Positions 12,401 to 25,900 of a stretch of DNA of 64,000 bases are shown here, in pieces. Each line of letters starts with the position of its first letter. Within the stretch, counting starts at the first letter, position 1. The DNA is from Fragum whitleyi. Taxonomy: Eukaryota > Mollusca > Bivalvia > Cardiida > Cardiidae. The stretch covers positions 92,132,901 to 92,196,900 of the forward strand of contig OX411544.1 in assembly GCA_948146395.1 (NCBI GenBank), read 5' to 3'. The notes beneath the pieces were generated by a model. That model saw nothing but the letters and a program-made list of their open reading frames with translations. It was not told the DNA's origin and made no database searches. A program made the position numbers and the translations under genes.

Positions 12401-13363
12401 CTCTTAATATCTCTCAAAATTAAAAAAATCCACAGGGAAATCAGTAGGTGTGAGGTTATTTACATTATTTAGTTTAGTTATGTATATTTTGCCACCTTCT
12501 TAATGTTTAATCCTATAATTGTATTTTATCCTTTTAGTAAACAATAAGTAAACTTTAGTGTCATGATAAAAGTATCACATATGAATAACATTTAATTTAT
12601 CCATTGATTTAACAAGAAGATTTGGAAACAATATTGTGTGTTTAGGGGAGAAAATCTATTGAATTTTGAAAGTAAGAAACAAATCAGTCAGAATTTTGAG
12701 CTATTCAATATCATTGAAAAGTTTCAAAAGAAGAAAGAAAATAAGCAGACAAAGACTTGTTGCATTTCTATCATAGAGAGTCAAATTTAAGGAAATAAAA
12801 CAAAAGACTAATTAAGGGATGCAGTTTTTGTGAATCTGAGACTGACACCAATAAGTAACTAGGATCTTCAGGATTTAAACTGTTGTGAATCCGGAAAACT
12901 CTTCAATACTTTCCTGAAGATGCGCTCTTAAACGTCAATTATATCAAAGACTTTCTTTGCCTTTAACAAGGGAAAGATCTGAGGTTGAATTAAAACAAAA
13001 TAAGCTCTAAAAAGAATTTCAGTCTATATCTTAAGCAGAGACTCCCAACCTTTAGGAAGCCTCTAAGACCCGAGATCCAAATTATTGAGTTCTTTGGACC
13101 CAGATTTGAGCAAGTCAGACTTAAACTCTGGATTCAATGTTATGGCTATGTCATAGGCTCTACTAATTGTCTATCAGGCACCATTCTCACATGCCATTAC
13201 ATTCCTTTTATAAATTCTTAAAATGTGTATTTTTCATTTGGCTTGTTATGTCGTTAAGTGATTAACTTTGATCAGATTTGTCAACATCCATGTTGAAGTG
13301 TTTGCTTTCAATCACGGAAAAATAAACCTTTCTTGAGCACAAAAACTTTCATGTATAATTGTA
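12401..13363. other. Non-coding, nothing recognised
   Basis: AT-rich, no supported feature. Confidence 0.55.
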
Positions 13364-13674
13364 TACCATATTTCTCCGAGTAAATGCTCCCGGGAGCTTT
13401 ACATAACATAATCAGGAAGCTTTAATTTAGTATGCATTTTCTGATTTAAAAAAAAAATAATCAAACTTAGATCTTTTAGACCATTTTCCCTTTAATTTGA
13501 GGTGAATTTCCTCTAAAAAATCATATAAAATGATTGTTTAGAGGAAATTCATCTCAAATTAGAGAAGAAGTCTCTAAAAAATCGTAAAATTAAGCCATTT
13601 GAAGTGGATTTTCTAAGTCAAAAATGTAGGGGTGCTACTATAAGGGAGGGTGCTATAGTTAGGGAAAATACAGT
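13364..13674. mobile_element. Palindromic MITE, family P, second copy
   Basis: Aligns throughout with 8115-8416, including the central hairpin 'gaatttcctctaaaaaatca' / 'gattgtttagaggaaattca' and the right arm 'gtaggggtgctactataagg'. Confidence 0.85.
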
Positions 13675-13789
13675 ATGTATTTAACAGATTGCTGCTGTTG
13701 ATGAAAAGATGGCTTCACTAATCAAAAGTCTCATTTATACTAGAAACCCAAGGTATTTGATCTCCTTAGGGTTGTTCATGTTGCGCAAC

Positions 13790-14010
13790 ACCACATCCAG
13801 ACTCCGAGGGGCAAGGGACACCCATTCCTTTGTCCGGAGCATAACTCTCACACACCTCATGTCTTATTGACTTTAAACATTTTAGTAGATATGTTCCTCT
13901 AATGATCACAATGTACTTTGTACAAGAACTGTAAATCTACCTAGCTTAATTCTTTAGTTATTTCCCTTTGTTTTGTTTTCCATATTTGGCCATCCAGCAG
14001 TGTATTATGG
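13790..14010 (+). mobile_element. Short element, family D fragment
   Basis: Contains 'ggacacccattcctttgtcc' (a GGAC/GTCC hairpin), 'ggagcataactct', 'ctacctagcttaattcttta' and 'atccagcagtgtat'. The same words in the same order occur around 60840-60930 and 61430-61500. Confidence 0.5.
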
Positions 14011-14577
14011 GTGTATATCTTTTGAAAATTTTCCACCTTGTTAAAATTCAAATGCAACCTTAGACAGGTTAAATTAGCAACAAAAATATTGACAAATTGT
14101 TCAGTTGCTTTTGACAGCTTTCGACTGCAAATTAAACAAAAGTTCATGCTAGCTTTCAAGCTTATGTCTGCATCGAACCAAATATCTTATATACCAACTC
14201 TAGTCAAAAACAGTCTAACTATAATCATGACAGATACATCATGGAAACCGATATTGTCATAAGTAGGGTTTATTGGATTAATTTGATATGCATAATAATT
14301 TTTAAGAGTTTATATGACCTCTGACCTAACAATAATATATGAAATTTATTAATCAGATCATGGATTGACATGTCAGTTTGATTTCATGCTTTATCAAACA
14401 GAAAACATAATTAGGTTTGATTTACCTTAAATATGTGTATGATTAAATACGACCTAAATTGCATTTAAGACTAAGGTACTCACTGCATTAAGTCCTATTT
14501 AGATTATTAGTTTTGACTACAGAAAAGTACATAAAATCTGTAGAACATGTTCCCATTAAATGCACTAGGGAGACTAA

Positions 14578-14990
14578 GTTTGTTCCAGTGTTTGATTGAT
14601 TTTCATTTCGGTCAGTGAATAACAAAAGTTATAATTTCACAAGTGGTAGAGCCACTTGTAAAATGTAGCTTTAGTTGTTCACAAAATGAAATCAATTGAT
14701 CTTACTTGAAAAACAAACTATTTCTTTAATGCATAAATGTGAGAAAATTTAAACATTTTAAGACAAAGTTTCTTAAATTGGGTCATTTTGCCTGTGGTTG
14801 CTATGCAGTGTTCATGATGACTTTTACTTTTTGGGCACCACTTAGATGACATCAGATGGGGTAAAATGAACAAAAGAAGGGTGTAAGCGTTTGACAATTT
14901 CAGTGTTAAGGCGATGATTTTATTAAAATGAGTATCGTTATTTCTGGAAAAACACCAAAAAATATCAAAGAAAAAGCCATTTACTAACAT
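14578..14990. mobile_element. Large-hairpin MITE, family H copy
   Basis: The hairpin 'tttcacaagtggtagagcca' / 'cttgtaaaatgtagc' is flanked by inverted 'ttgattttcatttcg' and 'gaaatcaattgatc'. The following 'ttgcctgtggttgctatgca' is also shared with 53390-53420. A better preserved hairpin is at 24110-24246. Confidence 0.6.
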
Positions 14991-15427
14991 ATATTACTTT
15001 ATATATGCCTCCGAAGGAGTTGGTTTAATTGTATCAATTTCTCCATCTGTCAATCCATATCGTCAAAATCTTCCTTCAGGTATGGATGAATGTGCATTAA
15101 ACTTTTCTCACAATATTCATCCATTTTTAGGATGCACATAGCTATAGGATTTTGTGATTCTATGTTGTATCACAGAAAATGGGGCCATCTTTAAATTGTT
15201 TCTAGCGGTGTATATCAAGACTCTAGCATTCTTGTTTAAAACAAGCATTTGTGAAAGCCCTCAGTAAATCTTGGATCTGATACTTTCTCGCACCAACTTG
15301 AGAACTTTCTAAAAGCAGTTTTAATTCATAACCAGACAAAATATTACACTCTGCAGTTATCAATTCAAGGAAGCTACAGACAGCAATTTCTAATTGATGA
15401 TTTTTCAGCTTGTTTTTTTTTTTTTTT

Positions 15428-15720
15428 TTAGAAAACCGGAGGTATTGCTTAAGCCTTGATGTCATCTTTGTTGTCATCTTTGTTGTTGTCATGCAAAAAA
15501 TTTTGACATTTTATAATATCTCTGGTTCTAATAAAGGCTTTCACTTGAAACTAATGGCACTCATGCTCATTATCAAAAGAGCAACCAAATACTATCAAGG
15601 GGGATAACCCTAGATGCATTTTGGGCAGATTATGCCCCTTTTCAACATAAATTTTTATCCACAATCTAGCACTCAACAGCTGAGCTAGTAGGCACCTGTA
15701 GGCAGTGCTCTTGTTTTGAA
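15428..15720 (+). mobile_element. Short element, family A copy
   Basis: 'agaaaaccggaggtattgct' through 'caagggggataaccctagat' and 'caacagctgagctagtaggc' to the terminal gtgctcttgttttg. The head is replaced by a poly-T run. Confidence 0.65.
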
Positions 15721-16300
15721 AAAAAATGTTTCATCAGGACAGAAACATTATTGGTAATTAAGAAATTGCTTGTAACAAGCTTTTTTTTATTTCGACAAAC
15801 TTTTGCAAAGCTTCTTTCTTCTGGGTGTGAAAAAGAGAGAATGTGTGTTAAATGAACTATCAAGCAAAAGTTGTAGCTTTAAGCAAAGTAGAAGTTACAG
15901 TACATTTTAAGCGAAATGTAGAAGATCTTATGGTTTGAAAGGTCAAAGTGATTAATTACATCTCAATTAGGACAGAGTGTGACAAACTTGAATTTTTCAC
16001 ATTCAACATTTCCGTATCAAATGTTTAAAATATGTGACTTGGGAGATAGTTTTACAACCAAGTTTTTTGTCTATCTTTTACCTTCATTTTTCCTAAAATT
16101 TTGTGACACTGAAATGTAATATATGAAGTGATAGAGTTATTTAGAATAACCTTTGATGAGATAGGACTGTTTATATTGTTTTACCAGTGTCTGTATGTCA
16201 GTCTGTCTTCCTGTTGTCTGTCTTTCTATCTGTTAGAATGTGATCTCTGTCTTTTCCTACAACTCATGATTTCCTATGGAACCGCTACCATATTGTAATG

Positions 16301-16535
16301 GCAGCGGTCATAGCACAGTTGGTAGCCCGCCAGACTGTCAATCTAGAGATCCTGGGTTCAATTCTCGACAGAGGCACTCACCTTTCCTGTTTTTTTGTCT
16401 CCAACCAATTGGTTGATTATCATAGACCTATGTGAGATAGTAGCTGGAGGCAAGGAAGGATGTAATGGTAGTACCTGTGTTCGAAATACCAGGAATCCAT
16501 TGATAGGTACTTTAGCTGCATGCAGTCCGATCACA
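16301..16535 (+). mobile_element. tRNA-derived SINE, type 1, diverged and 3'-truncated
   Basis: Box A-like 'tagcacagttggtagcccg', box B-like 'gggttcaattctcgac', then the body words 'ctatgtgagatagtagctgg' and 'aaataccaggaatcc'. It matches the copies at 24821 and 48271 but lacks their (CAAT)n tail. Confidence 0.75.
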
Positions 16536-16726
16536 GACTATAATTCCTATTTTATACTTTTATTATTATTGCGAGGAAAACTTGTGAAAAACTGGTAAAA
16601 TGTACAATAAAGATAGCAATTGCTTTGAACAATCTTACATCCAGCTGGATAAGGGTTAAATCCAGGTTAATTTGTTGATTTTGTTCCCGTGTGTTAATTG
16701 ACTAATCAATAATTCAATAAATAGTG

Positions 16727-16951
16727 ATGGAGAACTTGGGACCATACCTGAGGACAATGGACATGGTACAATATAACATGTATGTGGACAGAATGAACTT
16801 TTATAGGCTTGACCAGAAACTCTCTTATGATTCCTCTTTGGATTTTTTAGATCGGAAACGGTTTACGCCAGAAGCAGACTCCCCGTCAAGTCAGCTGACT
16901 GATGTCAGGAGAGAAACAATGGTGCTGAATAGACCTTCAACTACTCCTAAA
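16727..16951 (+). CDS. Exon 1 (start codon exon), residues 1-75
   Basis: Begins MENLGPYLRTMDMVQYN and is rich in Tyr, Met and Asp, followed by a Ser/Pro/Thr stretch. It ends at AAA|gtaaga, phase 0. 'atag' at 16721-16724 could be an acceptor joining a 5' UTR exon two bases before the ATG. Confidence 0.8.
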
Positions 16952-19900
16952 GTAAGATCTTTATGAAATTTTAAATTTCGAGGGGTCAGTGATAAAACTA
17001 TTGTAAGTGCCTATATGTTTAAACATTAAAATGTTTATCATTGAATCTTATGACGTTAGAACCCATTAGAATCGTCTCATTGAGACAATTCTTATGGGTT
17101 TAAACATCCTAGGATTCAGTCAGAATTATGTAACAATCTATATATGCTATCAAAAAACATGTCTTTTTATTATTGAATATTGTATTTAGCGACCATTTCC
17201 ATTAGCGCCCGCTTTTTATTGGTCCCCTAAGTGGTCTCTTAAAGCAAGTTTTTCTGTAGTAACGAAATGATTAAGAGATGGAAAGATTATTTATTAGGTG
17301 GGATAATTCATGGAGGTGTGAAACTAAAAGCAGTTCATACATGAATGTTTTTAGGTTTAAGTTTCATCTATCATTGAAATGAAAAATACTCTCTTTGTTT
17401 CTTATAATTTAATGTCATGAAGCAAATCATGTAAATATTTGTCAACTATATAACCGATTTCTTGTGGACGCTAACAAAATAGGTGTCTTCTCAAATTTGT
17501 TTTCATTTAGGAATTTTCAACCAATCACAATGCACAAAATTAGTAGAATTGTCTGAAAAGTATCAGAAAGATATTCAGATTTAATGCTGAGTAATCCAGA
17601 AAATGAAAAAAAAAAGAAGAAATATGGTTTTGTATTGAAATAGATGCTTCACAATTGTACCAATTTAATTAAGGCACATAGTTTAGGTATTTTTATCTTC
17701 CCAAGTCCATATAAGTCTTGTTTTAAGCATTTGTTTAGCTATTCATCATGATTAAATTTTTGACAAAGGATGTATTATCTCTAGAAAGTGTAGATTGACA
17801 TATTTCATGTTTTAGACTTATTGAGATGACAGGATCAAATCCTTCTTTAATCATATTTATGGGGTTATCAGCATATAACCTTTGTCCATTGTGTGCATTG
17901 CTTATCCATATAAGTCCAGGGATAAAGTCAATGGACAACATAAAAATTCCAAAACCCTACATTTTCCTCCAGTTGATTATGATAAATTTTCCAGTATGGG
18001 ACCCCTTTGTAATAATAGATACTGTATATGTCAAAATAAATGCTCCTTATGAACCCATGCTCCTTGTGAATTCTGAATTTTCCCCCACCATCCCTTAGAC
18101 CAATACATGTATTAATATTGGCCTTGGGATGATAGTGGTTTTAAGTTTTTGGACCCATATGAATCAACAAGATAAATTATCACCCTCCCAATGGTATATT
18201 ACATAAACAGGAAGGTTGCAATGACCTCCTGTAGTTTAAGAGCTATTGCTTCTAAATATTCCATAAAAACTGCAATATCAGTAATGAAACTCAAATTAGA
18301 GAAATGAAAAGAAAATGAATTAATCATCCATTTAATGACAGAATAGTCTCAAAGAAACCCATAATGTATAGCTACCAATTCAGAGCTGTTTGTGTTGTTC
18401 CTCAATTGCCTTTAATTTCCCTGAATATATCAACCAAAATGTCGCCATGCGAAAATTTGACATTTTTTTAATATCTCTGATTCTATTAAAGTCATTTAAT
18501 TGAAACTTGTCACAACAGTTCACTATAAAAAAGATCAAACTATACTATCAAGGGGGTTAGCACTAAATGCAATTTGTTTGAATTATGCCCCTTTCCATTT
18601 TTTTCCACTATTCAGCATTAAACAGTGGAGTCTATGACCTACATCACAAGTGCCAAAAAAAACCATTGAATATTTTTGAAATTACACGGTTGTTACTACA
18701 CTAGTAAAATATAAATGAGCTGAGAGCGTATAGCAACACTGATTTGTTACAGTGAAAATGATATGAGCCTGTGCGTGACATTTCCAACAATTTGAAATGT
18801 GTGCAAAGCGAAGACTGTGGTCAGTCTGTGCATCTGCACAGTCTGAACAGAGTCTTCACTATGCAATTTGTAGACAAATAAGGTCTCAAAGTATTTGTAG
18901 ACAGTAAGACAATCTTCTGATAGCACTAGGTAGATGTCTAGGCTGTTAAATGTTTTCGCCTTACACACATGTCAAATTGTTGGAAATGTCACACACAAGC
19001 TTATATTTTAATGGATGTGATCATGTCAATTTGCAAACAGGGTTTCGAGGAATAATTTAAATAAACAAAATTCCCAAATTTCAACCGTCTATCGCAAAAA
19101 ATCCAGTTATCTTTTTTTATATAAAATATTAGATTTGTGCTCAGAATAGACAAAGCCTTATATTTTTTTTTATCTATCTATAGATTACTCTTTAATGAAG
19201 TTTGTAATTAATGACCACTTATTTAATTTCCTCATGTGTTATCTCATATAGGGATGAGTGTCTTTTTCACTGCGTTTATTGGGGTATAAAGTGCAATTGC
19301 CTTAGCACATGGCAAATAACGCCCGTAGGGCGTTATGTTTAAGCCATGTGCTAAGGCAATTGCACTTTATACCCCAATAAAAGCAGTGAAAAAGACACTC
19401 GTCCCTTATAATTGCAATCCTATAGATCGAAGAAACTATTAAAATACTCGGCCAAACATTAAAGCTTCAAGTCTACTTTCTCCGCGTAAAAAAATTTACA
19501 CGATCTATTTTTAGATTTTCAGATCGTGTATTGTTTATCTTGCTATCGAAGTGAAATGTCATAAAGGAAAACAAATGATACACAAATAAACGACAACATT
19601 AAAATTCGTAGAGGTACTTATTACAAAAAAGCTTGTTTCTGCCAAGTAAGTCTATGTTTTTAAACGAAAACGGCGTGGTCGGTCTTAGTTGAGAGGGTTG
19701 CTTGACGGTCTTCGTCGACATGCGGTTTTCTAAGTTTACGTCGGCACGGAATCAGAACTGCATGCTTGTTATCGTAAATTCTTTCGAAAATATCTTAATT
19801 TATAATAGATTGAATAGAAATGTTACGTTAATGATCGGGAACTAGGTTAATTCGAGTTCCTACAACACAGGACTTGCAGATCGAAGTTCGGGGGTTTCCC

Positions 19901-22900
19901 GAAAGACCTATTGCATTTTATACAGAAATAAAGTGCAATGGATTTCCCCATGTGATGCGATTTAAACCAATCAGAATTCTTTATTTTATTGGATTGCAAT
20001 TATTTTTGTATATCTGCTATTTTACACAGAATATGCCAATCATCCATGATGACACTGTCGTAGAAGATGAAGAAGACGAAGATTTTCTGCCAGTGTCGTC
20101 GACAACATTCGTCAAACCAGACCAAGATAAACACCAGGTCAACTGGGATGATGTAAGTAGATCTCAACATATATATCCTCTCAGCCCTACTTTTACTCAT
20201 TTCTATATACTGTATTTTATTCTGTTTTAAATATTTCATGAACAAGGAACAATTCCTTTGAATTTGGACAAGTCAACTCTATGTTGTTGGTTGAAAGAAA
20301 ATCAGTTTTGCTAGTTGGTTTGAATGGGGTTTAAGTATAATTTTTAAAAGTATATCAATTATATAATGGCAGCTAGAGCACCTAACCATAGTTTTCTGAC
20401 ATAACTAACTTCAGTTCTACCAGTAATGCATGGATACATGTATATGCAATCTGATATTCAGAACTTACCTTAATTTTAACCTGAACTATTCATGAAAATT
20501 AAATCCCATAGCCCTGTGACTTTTATTTCATTTTGGTAAGAATTCTGTATGACAAAAGCAAACAGTGTTTTTAGCTCACCTGAGCACAAAGTGCTCAAGG
20601 TGAGCTATTGTGATCACTCACCGTCCGTCGTCCGTCCGTCCGTCCGTCTGTCCGTCCGTCCGTCCGTCAACAATTTCTTTAAACATCTTCTCCTCCTAAA
20701 CCACTGGGCCAATCAAGCTGAAACTTGGCAGGGGTGTTCCTTGGGTGAAGCTCTTCAAAAGTTGTTAAAAGAATTTAAATCTATAAATAACTCTGGTTGC
20801 CATGGCAACAGAAAGGCTGAAAATCGCGAAAATCTAAGAAAAAATTCTTCTCCTCCTAAACCAATGGGCCAATCATGCTGAAATTTGGCAGAGATGTTCC
20901 TTGGATAAAGCTCTTCAAAAATTGTTAAAAGAATTTAATTTCATCAAAAACTCTGGTTTCCATGGTAACAGAAAGGTTGAAAAATGGCCGAAAATGGTCG
21001 AAAATCTTGGAAAAAATTCTTCTCCTCCTAAACCACTGGGCCATTCAAGCTGAAACTTGGTAGAGATATTTCTTGGGTGAAGCTCTTCAAAAGTTGTTAA
21101 AAGAATTTAATTTCATCAAAAACTCTGGTTTCCATGGTAACAGAAATGTTAAAAAATGGCCGAAAATGGCTGAAAATCTTGGAAAAAATCTTTTCCTCCA
21201 AAACCACTGGGCCAATCAAGCTGAAACTTGGCAGAGATGTTTCTTGGGTGAAGCTCTTCAAAAGTTGTTAAAAGAATTCAATTTCGTCAAAAACTCTGGT
21301 TTCCATGGTAACGGAAAGGTTGAAAAATGGCCGAAAATGGCTGAACATCTTAGAAAAAAAAAATTTCTCCTCCTAAACCACTGGGCCAATCAAGCTGAAA
21401 CTTGGCAGAGATGTTCCTTTGGTGAAGCTCTTCTAAAGTTGTTAAAAGAATTTAATTTCATCAAAAACTCTGGTTTCCATGGTAACGGAAAGGTTGAAAA
21501 ATGGCAGAAAATGGCTGAAAATCTTTGAAAAAATTATTCTCTTCCTAAACCACTAGGCCAATCAAGCTGAAACTTGGCAGGGATGTTTTTTCGGTGAAGT
21601 TCTTCAATAGTTGTTAAAAGAATTTAATTTCATCAAAAACTCTGGTTTGCATGGTAACAGAAAGGCTGAAAAATGGACGAAAAATGCTGAAAATCTTAGA
21701 AAAACTCTTCCAAAACCACTGGGCTAATAAAGCTGAAACATGGTAGGGATGTCTTTTGGGTGAAGCTCTTCCAAAATTGTAAAAATAATTGTATTCAATT
21801 AAAATCTCTGGTTTACATGGTATTGGAAATTTCAAAATATTGCCAAAAATATCAGAGAAGGTTAATCTTTGCCTTAACTATTTGGCATATCTTAAACATG
21901 GAAGGGATATTCTTAATGTTTAGGTCTACTAAACTTTAATTCAATTCCATCATTGATAACTTTGTTTGCAATTAAAAAGAAAATCAAATTGCAGTAGGAG
22001 GAAATTAAAGTCTGTTTCTTCTAAATCCACCCTAAATGTACATCAGACAATTTCTGGTATTATAACATTGTTGACAAGTTATGAGTTGACTTACTCAGGT
22101 GAGCGATACAGGACCATCTTGGTCCTCTTGTTATACTTTTACAGTTGTACAATTTTGAAGCGGATGAGATGGAGCAGCCTGAGAATGCAGAAATAATATA
22201 CTATCCACCGTCGGAAAGTGACAGCTCAGATACAATGGCTAGGTGAGCATATCACTTATATTTGATTAATCCTCTAAAATGCATGGAGAGTGGCCAGCCC
22301 TGTGTTCAGGGTGACAAAACAGTGCATACATTTCACCATTTATACCCCGCTTTGCATGTGCACTAGTGTGCAAGGTGGGGTAAAATTGGCAAACTGTTTG
22401 CACAGTTTTGTTATCCTGAATCAGGGCAGATCTACCAAAATCTGGTAGAAATTTTGTTCCTCTCCCAAATATGGGTGAGGCATCGCAGAGCAGTTTTTGA
22501 CCTTCAAAACTTTTAATAGATTTTGATAGATTTCAACAATACTTAGCAGAAATATTCCATGGGTGATCCTCCGGAAATTGGACCCCCCCCCCCCCCTTCT
22601 TCCCAAGCTGTTCATGGCATATTCCTTGCTTTACACAAAGTTTTTGCAAATGGTTGAGACTAAGATGTGCCTGAACAGGCATGCATTCTGATCTTAACAT
22701 AAACACTGCCAGCTTTCCTTCAAAGCATTGTGGGGAAGACTCTTGTTTGAAATTTTGGGGGGAAAAATGGTCATTTGTTAGAAACAAAATTTAAAATCGG
22801 CAGGATAAGGGTTAAGGTATAAATTACAGAAGTTGGTTATGCAAAAATACAGGTGTGATAAAATACCTATATATAGTTACCAGATCAATTTGTGCAATCA

Positions 22901-25900
22901 ACCATGAGTAAGCAGTTTCACATTGATGTAATAAAATACTAAATGTTTTATTGCCTAAAGGTACTTAAAATATTTTTGGGTGTTTCATGGTTTGATATTA
23001 ATTACTTTTTTCTTGTACATACTGTGATGTTGAAATTAAAGTTTAATTGATTTCTTGTTCATTTGAAGGATTTTTTATAAGGTTTTTGATAAGTTTTATG
23101 TTACATTTTATTTAATTTGCTGCTATACTGGCAATTCTTTTTGAAGTTGCCAGTTTTGGAGCTCCTAAGCTTGAATTTGGCTCCAATCATATGTTTCTGT
23201 TATTTACCAGAGCCCATGATTACAAAACCTTTTTTGTAATCAACTGAGAATTAACACTAAACTCTGGTATATTCTATATAAGCTGTACGAAGATAAGATA
23301 TGATATTCAAAAGTTGGTACAAATTTTTTAATTGAGAAATTTTCAGTTGAATACCAAAAATGTTCTATAATCTTGATCCCAGTTGGTTAGAGACAACATT
23401 ATTGAGTATGTGAGGAACTGCATGCTAAATTCAATCTTTGTCATTTGTCAATTCACAAAAATTCACTTTTACATGTCTCATTTGATTCAAGCCCAGTGGG
23501 CTTAGTATAATGCATTTGAATATTAGGGATCAGGTTGTCACTTTGTTTTCAATGGTGATATACTGGTGTGAGAAGTGATAGGAAACCATATTGAGGCGCA
23601 CCAGTTGAACTCATATAACAGAAATTCCGTTGAAATGCAATTCAATCTATGAGTATCCATATTGAAATAAGTTACAGGTGACAAGTCATTGTGTAGAAAT
23701 AGAGGATATTTAAAGAGTGAGTGGTCATGGAATACAGAATTTATTAAACAAGTCATCTGAAAATAGATGAAAACCAGGCTGTGCCGAGTTTTGTCTGTCT
23801 TAGATGATGAGTTTAATACAGACTGTATTTTACGAAAACAAATTTTATTTCTTTAATGCTTTTCGATGGATTATCGAGATTTAACGGTAGGTTATCACTT
23901 GATAATCTCACCGCAAAAGCAGTGAAATTATCAAAAACTTATACCCTGCTATTGTGCATTTCACCCTATCTGACATCATCTATGCGGGGCGAAATAAGTG
24001 ACGTCACAATCAACGTTGCGTAGCAATCATGTGCAAAATGACGCGCTTTACGAAAATATGTCCTAGAAATTTCACATTTTGCAATAAAGAAATAGAATAA
24101 TCGTTTGTTTTTCGAGTAAGATCGATTAATATTTCATTTCGTGAACAACAAAAGCTATATTTTCACTCGTGGCTCTGCCACTCGTGAAAATATAGTTTTT
24201 GTCGTTAAATCAATGAAATATAAATCGATCTTACACTGAAACAAACGATTATCCTCTATATTCTATTTATAATTTGACCCAATTTTTTAGAAAAATCATC
24301 AAAATTTTAAATTCAACATTTTAATTATCTGCAAACCTTATAACGCGGTTTAAAACTGATGTCACAATGTATACATTTGATGACATTTTTGCAGTTACAA
24401 AAAAGCGTAGCTATCCACTGAGATCATTTGCATAGTTATTCTACTAGTGTAATAACACCCATGTAATTTCACAAATACTCAACAGGGTTATTTCACTCTA
24501 GCCACGTAGGTCATATTATAAAAGTAATTATTGATGGAAGAAAGACTTGTTTAAAGCTTGTTAAAAGCATTTTCCTTTTTATGGGTAGACACAACAGTTC
24601 CCTATGGAGCTATCAATATATTTGACTTGGTAATTATAGAAAATTACATTAAAAAGAATGAAAAATAACAAATTCCATACATATATTTCAGTTCCTTCCA
24701 GGTATTTGATGCTGGACCCCTATCAGACGGCCTCAAGAGAATGAGAAACAGTTTCTCTATGAACAGTAACCCTGATGCAGGTACAGTCTTGATGGTCTGG
24801 GAACCGTTTTACTCAATGTCGCTGCTGTCATAGCGCAGTTGGTAGCGCGTCGGACTGTCAATCCAGAGGTCACGGGTTCGATCCCCAACGGTGGCACTCA
24901 TTCTTTCCGACTATTTGTCTCTCACCAATTGGTTGATAATCGTAGACCTTTGTGAGATAGCAGCTGGAGGCTAGGAAAGGATGTGGTGGTTGTACTGGTG
25001 AGAGAAATACCAGGAAACCATTGTTAGGTGCTCCAGCCTCTGCGATATAACTGAAATAATGTTGAAAGCGGCGTAAAACTCCATTCAATCAATCAATCAA
25101 TTTACTCAATGTCTTACAAAAACATTGATCATGGACAAAATCACAAAATCATACCTGGTGTTGTTATTCATTGTTAGATTCTGCCTTGCAACATCTCATT
25201 GGAATCCTCTTCTAAAGAGGATTCCAATGAGACGATGCATGGCAGGATTCCATATTTAATTACTACTGTAGAAGAAACTCTAATTTTTATGCCCTCGTAT
25301 CGAGAGATCGGGGGCATATTGTTTTACTCATGTCTGTCTGTCCGTCCGTTCGCCTGTCCGTCCGTCTGTCCGAAAACTTAACCAAACTTAACCTTTGCCA
25401 ATATCTTCAAGCCTATTCAAGATACAAGGCTCATTTTTGGCACGATGATAGATCTCAATGATCCGCATCTGCTGATACCAAAGTCAAGGTCATGTGACAA
25501 GGTCAAGGTCATCTGTCAAGGTCAAACTTTGAAAAAAAATGCTGTGACGGGGGCATTAGTGTTTCACAAACACATCTTGTTGACTTAGCTAAAAATGACT
25601 GTAATATGTTTAGTAAAACAGGGCCCTGGTCCATGGTATTCTTAAAAAATCTTGAAAAGGAGCCTTATGTTAAACATGAAAATTATTTTTGCACCACTAA
25701 ATGATGTTTTTCTCAATGACAACGCCTATTGAACACATTATGTTAATTAATGGGATAAAATTGTTACATATTAATAGCCATTCTCTGTAAGCATTTACAC
25801 TTTTACATAGTGAGTGTGGCACGCCATGTCTCGGATTTACTTGAAACTTGTTTGATTATCAGACCTTATTGCCCTTATGAGTAAATCATCGTTTTTTTGT

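Larger units (their letters stand above)
24797..25629. mobile_element. Palindromic MITE, family Q, carrying two later insertions
   Basis: The left end 'gggaaccgttttact' and right end 'agtaaaacagggccc' are inverted, and the centre 'attggaatcctctt' / 'aagaggattccaat' is a hairpin. It aligns with intact copies at 41620-41873, 32698-32927 and 60171-60414. It is interrupted by a SINE (24821-25100) and a CTTGTT-type element (25287-25581). It starts 17 bp after exon 4. Confidence 0.85.

Noticed and set aside
19874..20029. Upstream extension of exon 2 as an alternative first exon
   Set aside because: The frame is open from 19874 but hydrophobic and unlike the rest of the protein, and the acceptor at 20029 is strong and in phase with exon 1.
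21073..21528. 151-residue open frame
   Set aside because: Pure translation of the ~171-bp core repeats of the pearl-type element; the period is a multiple of three, so the frame stays open.
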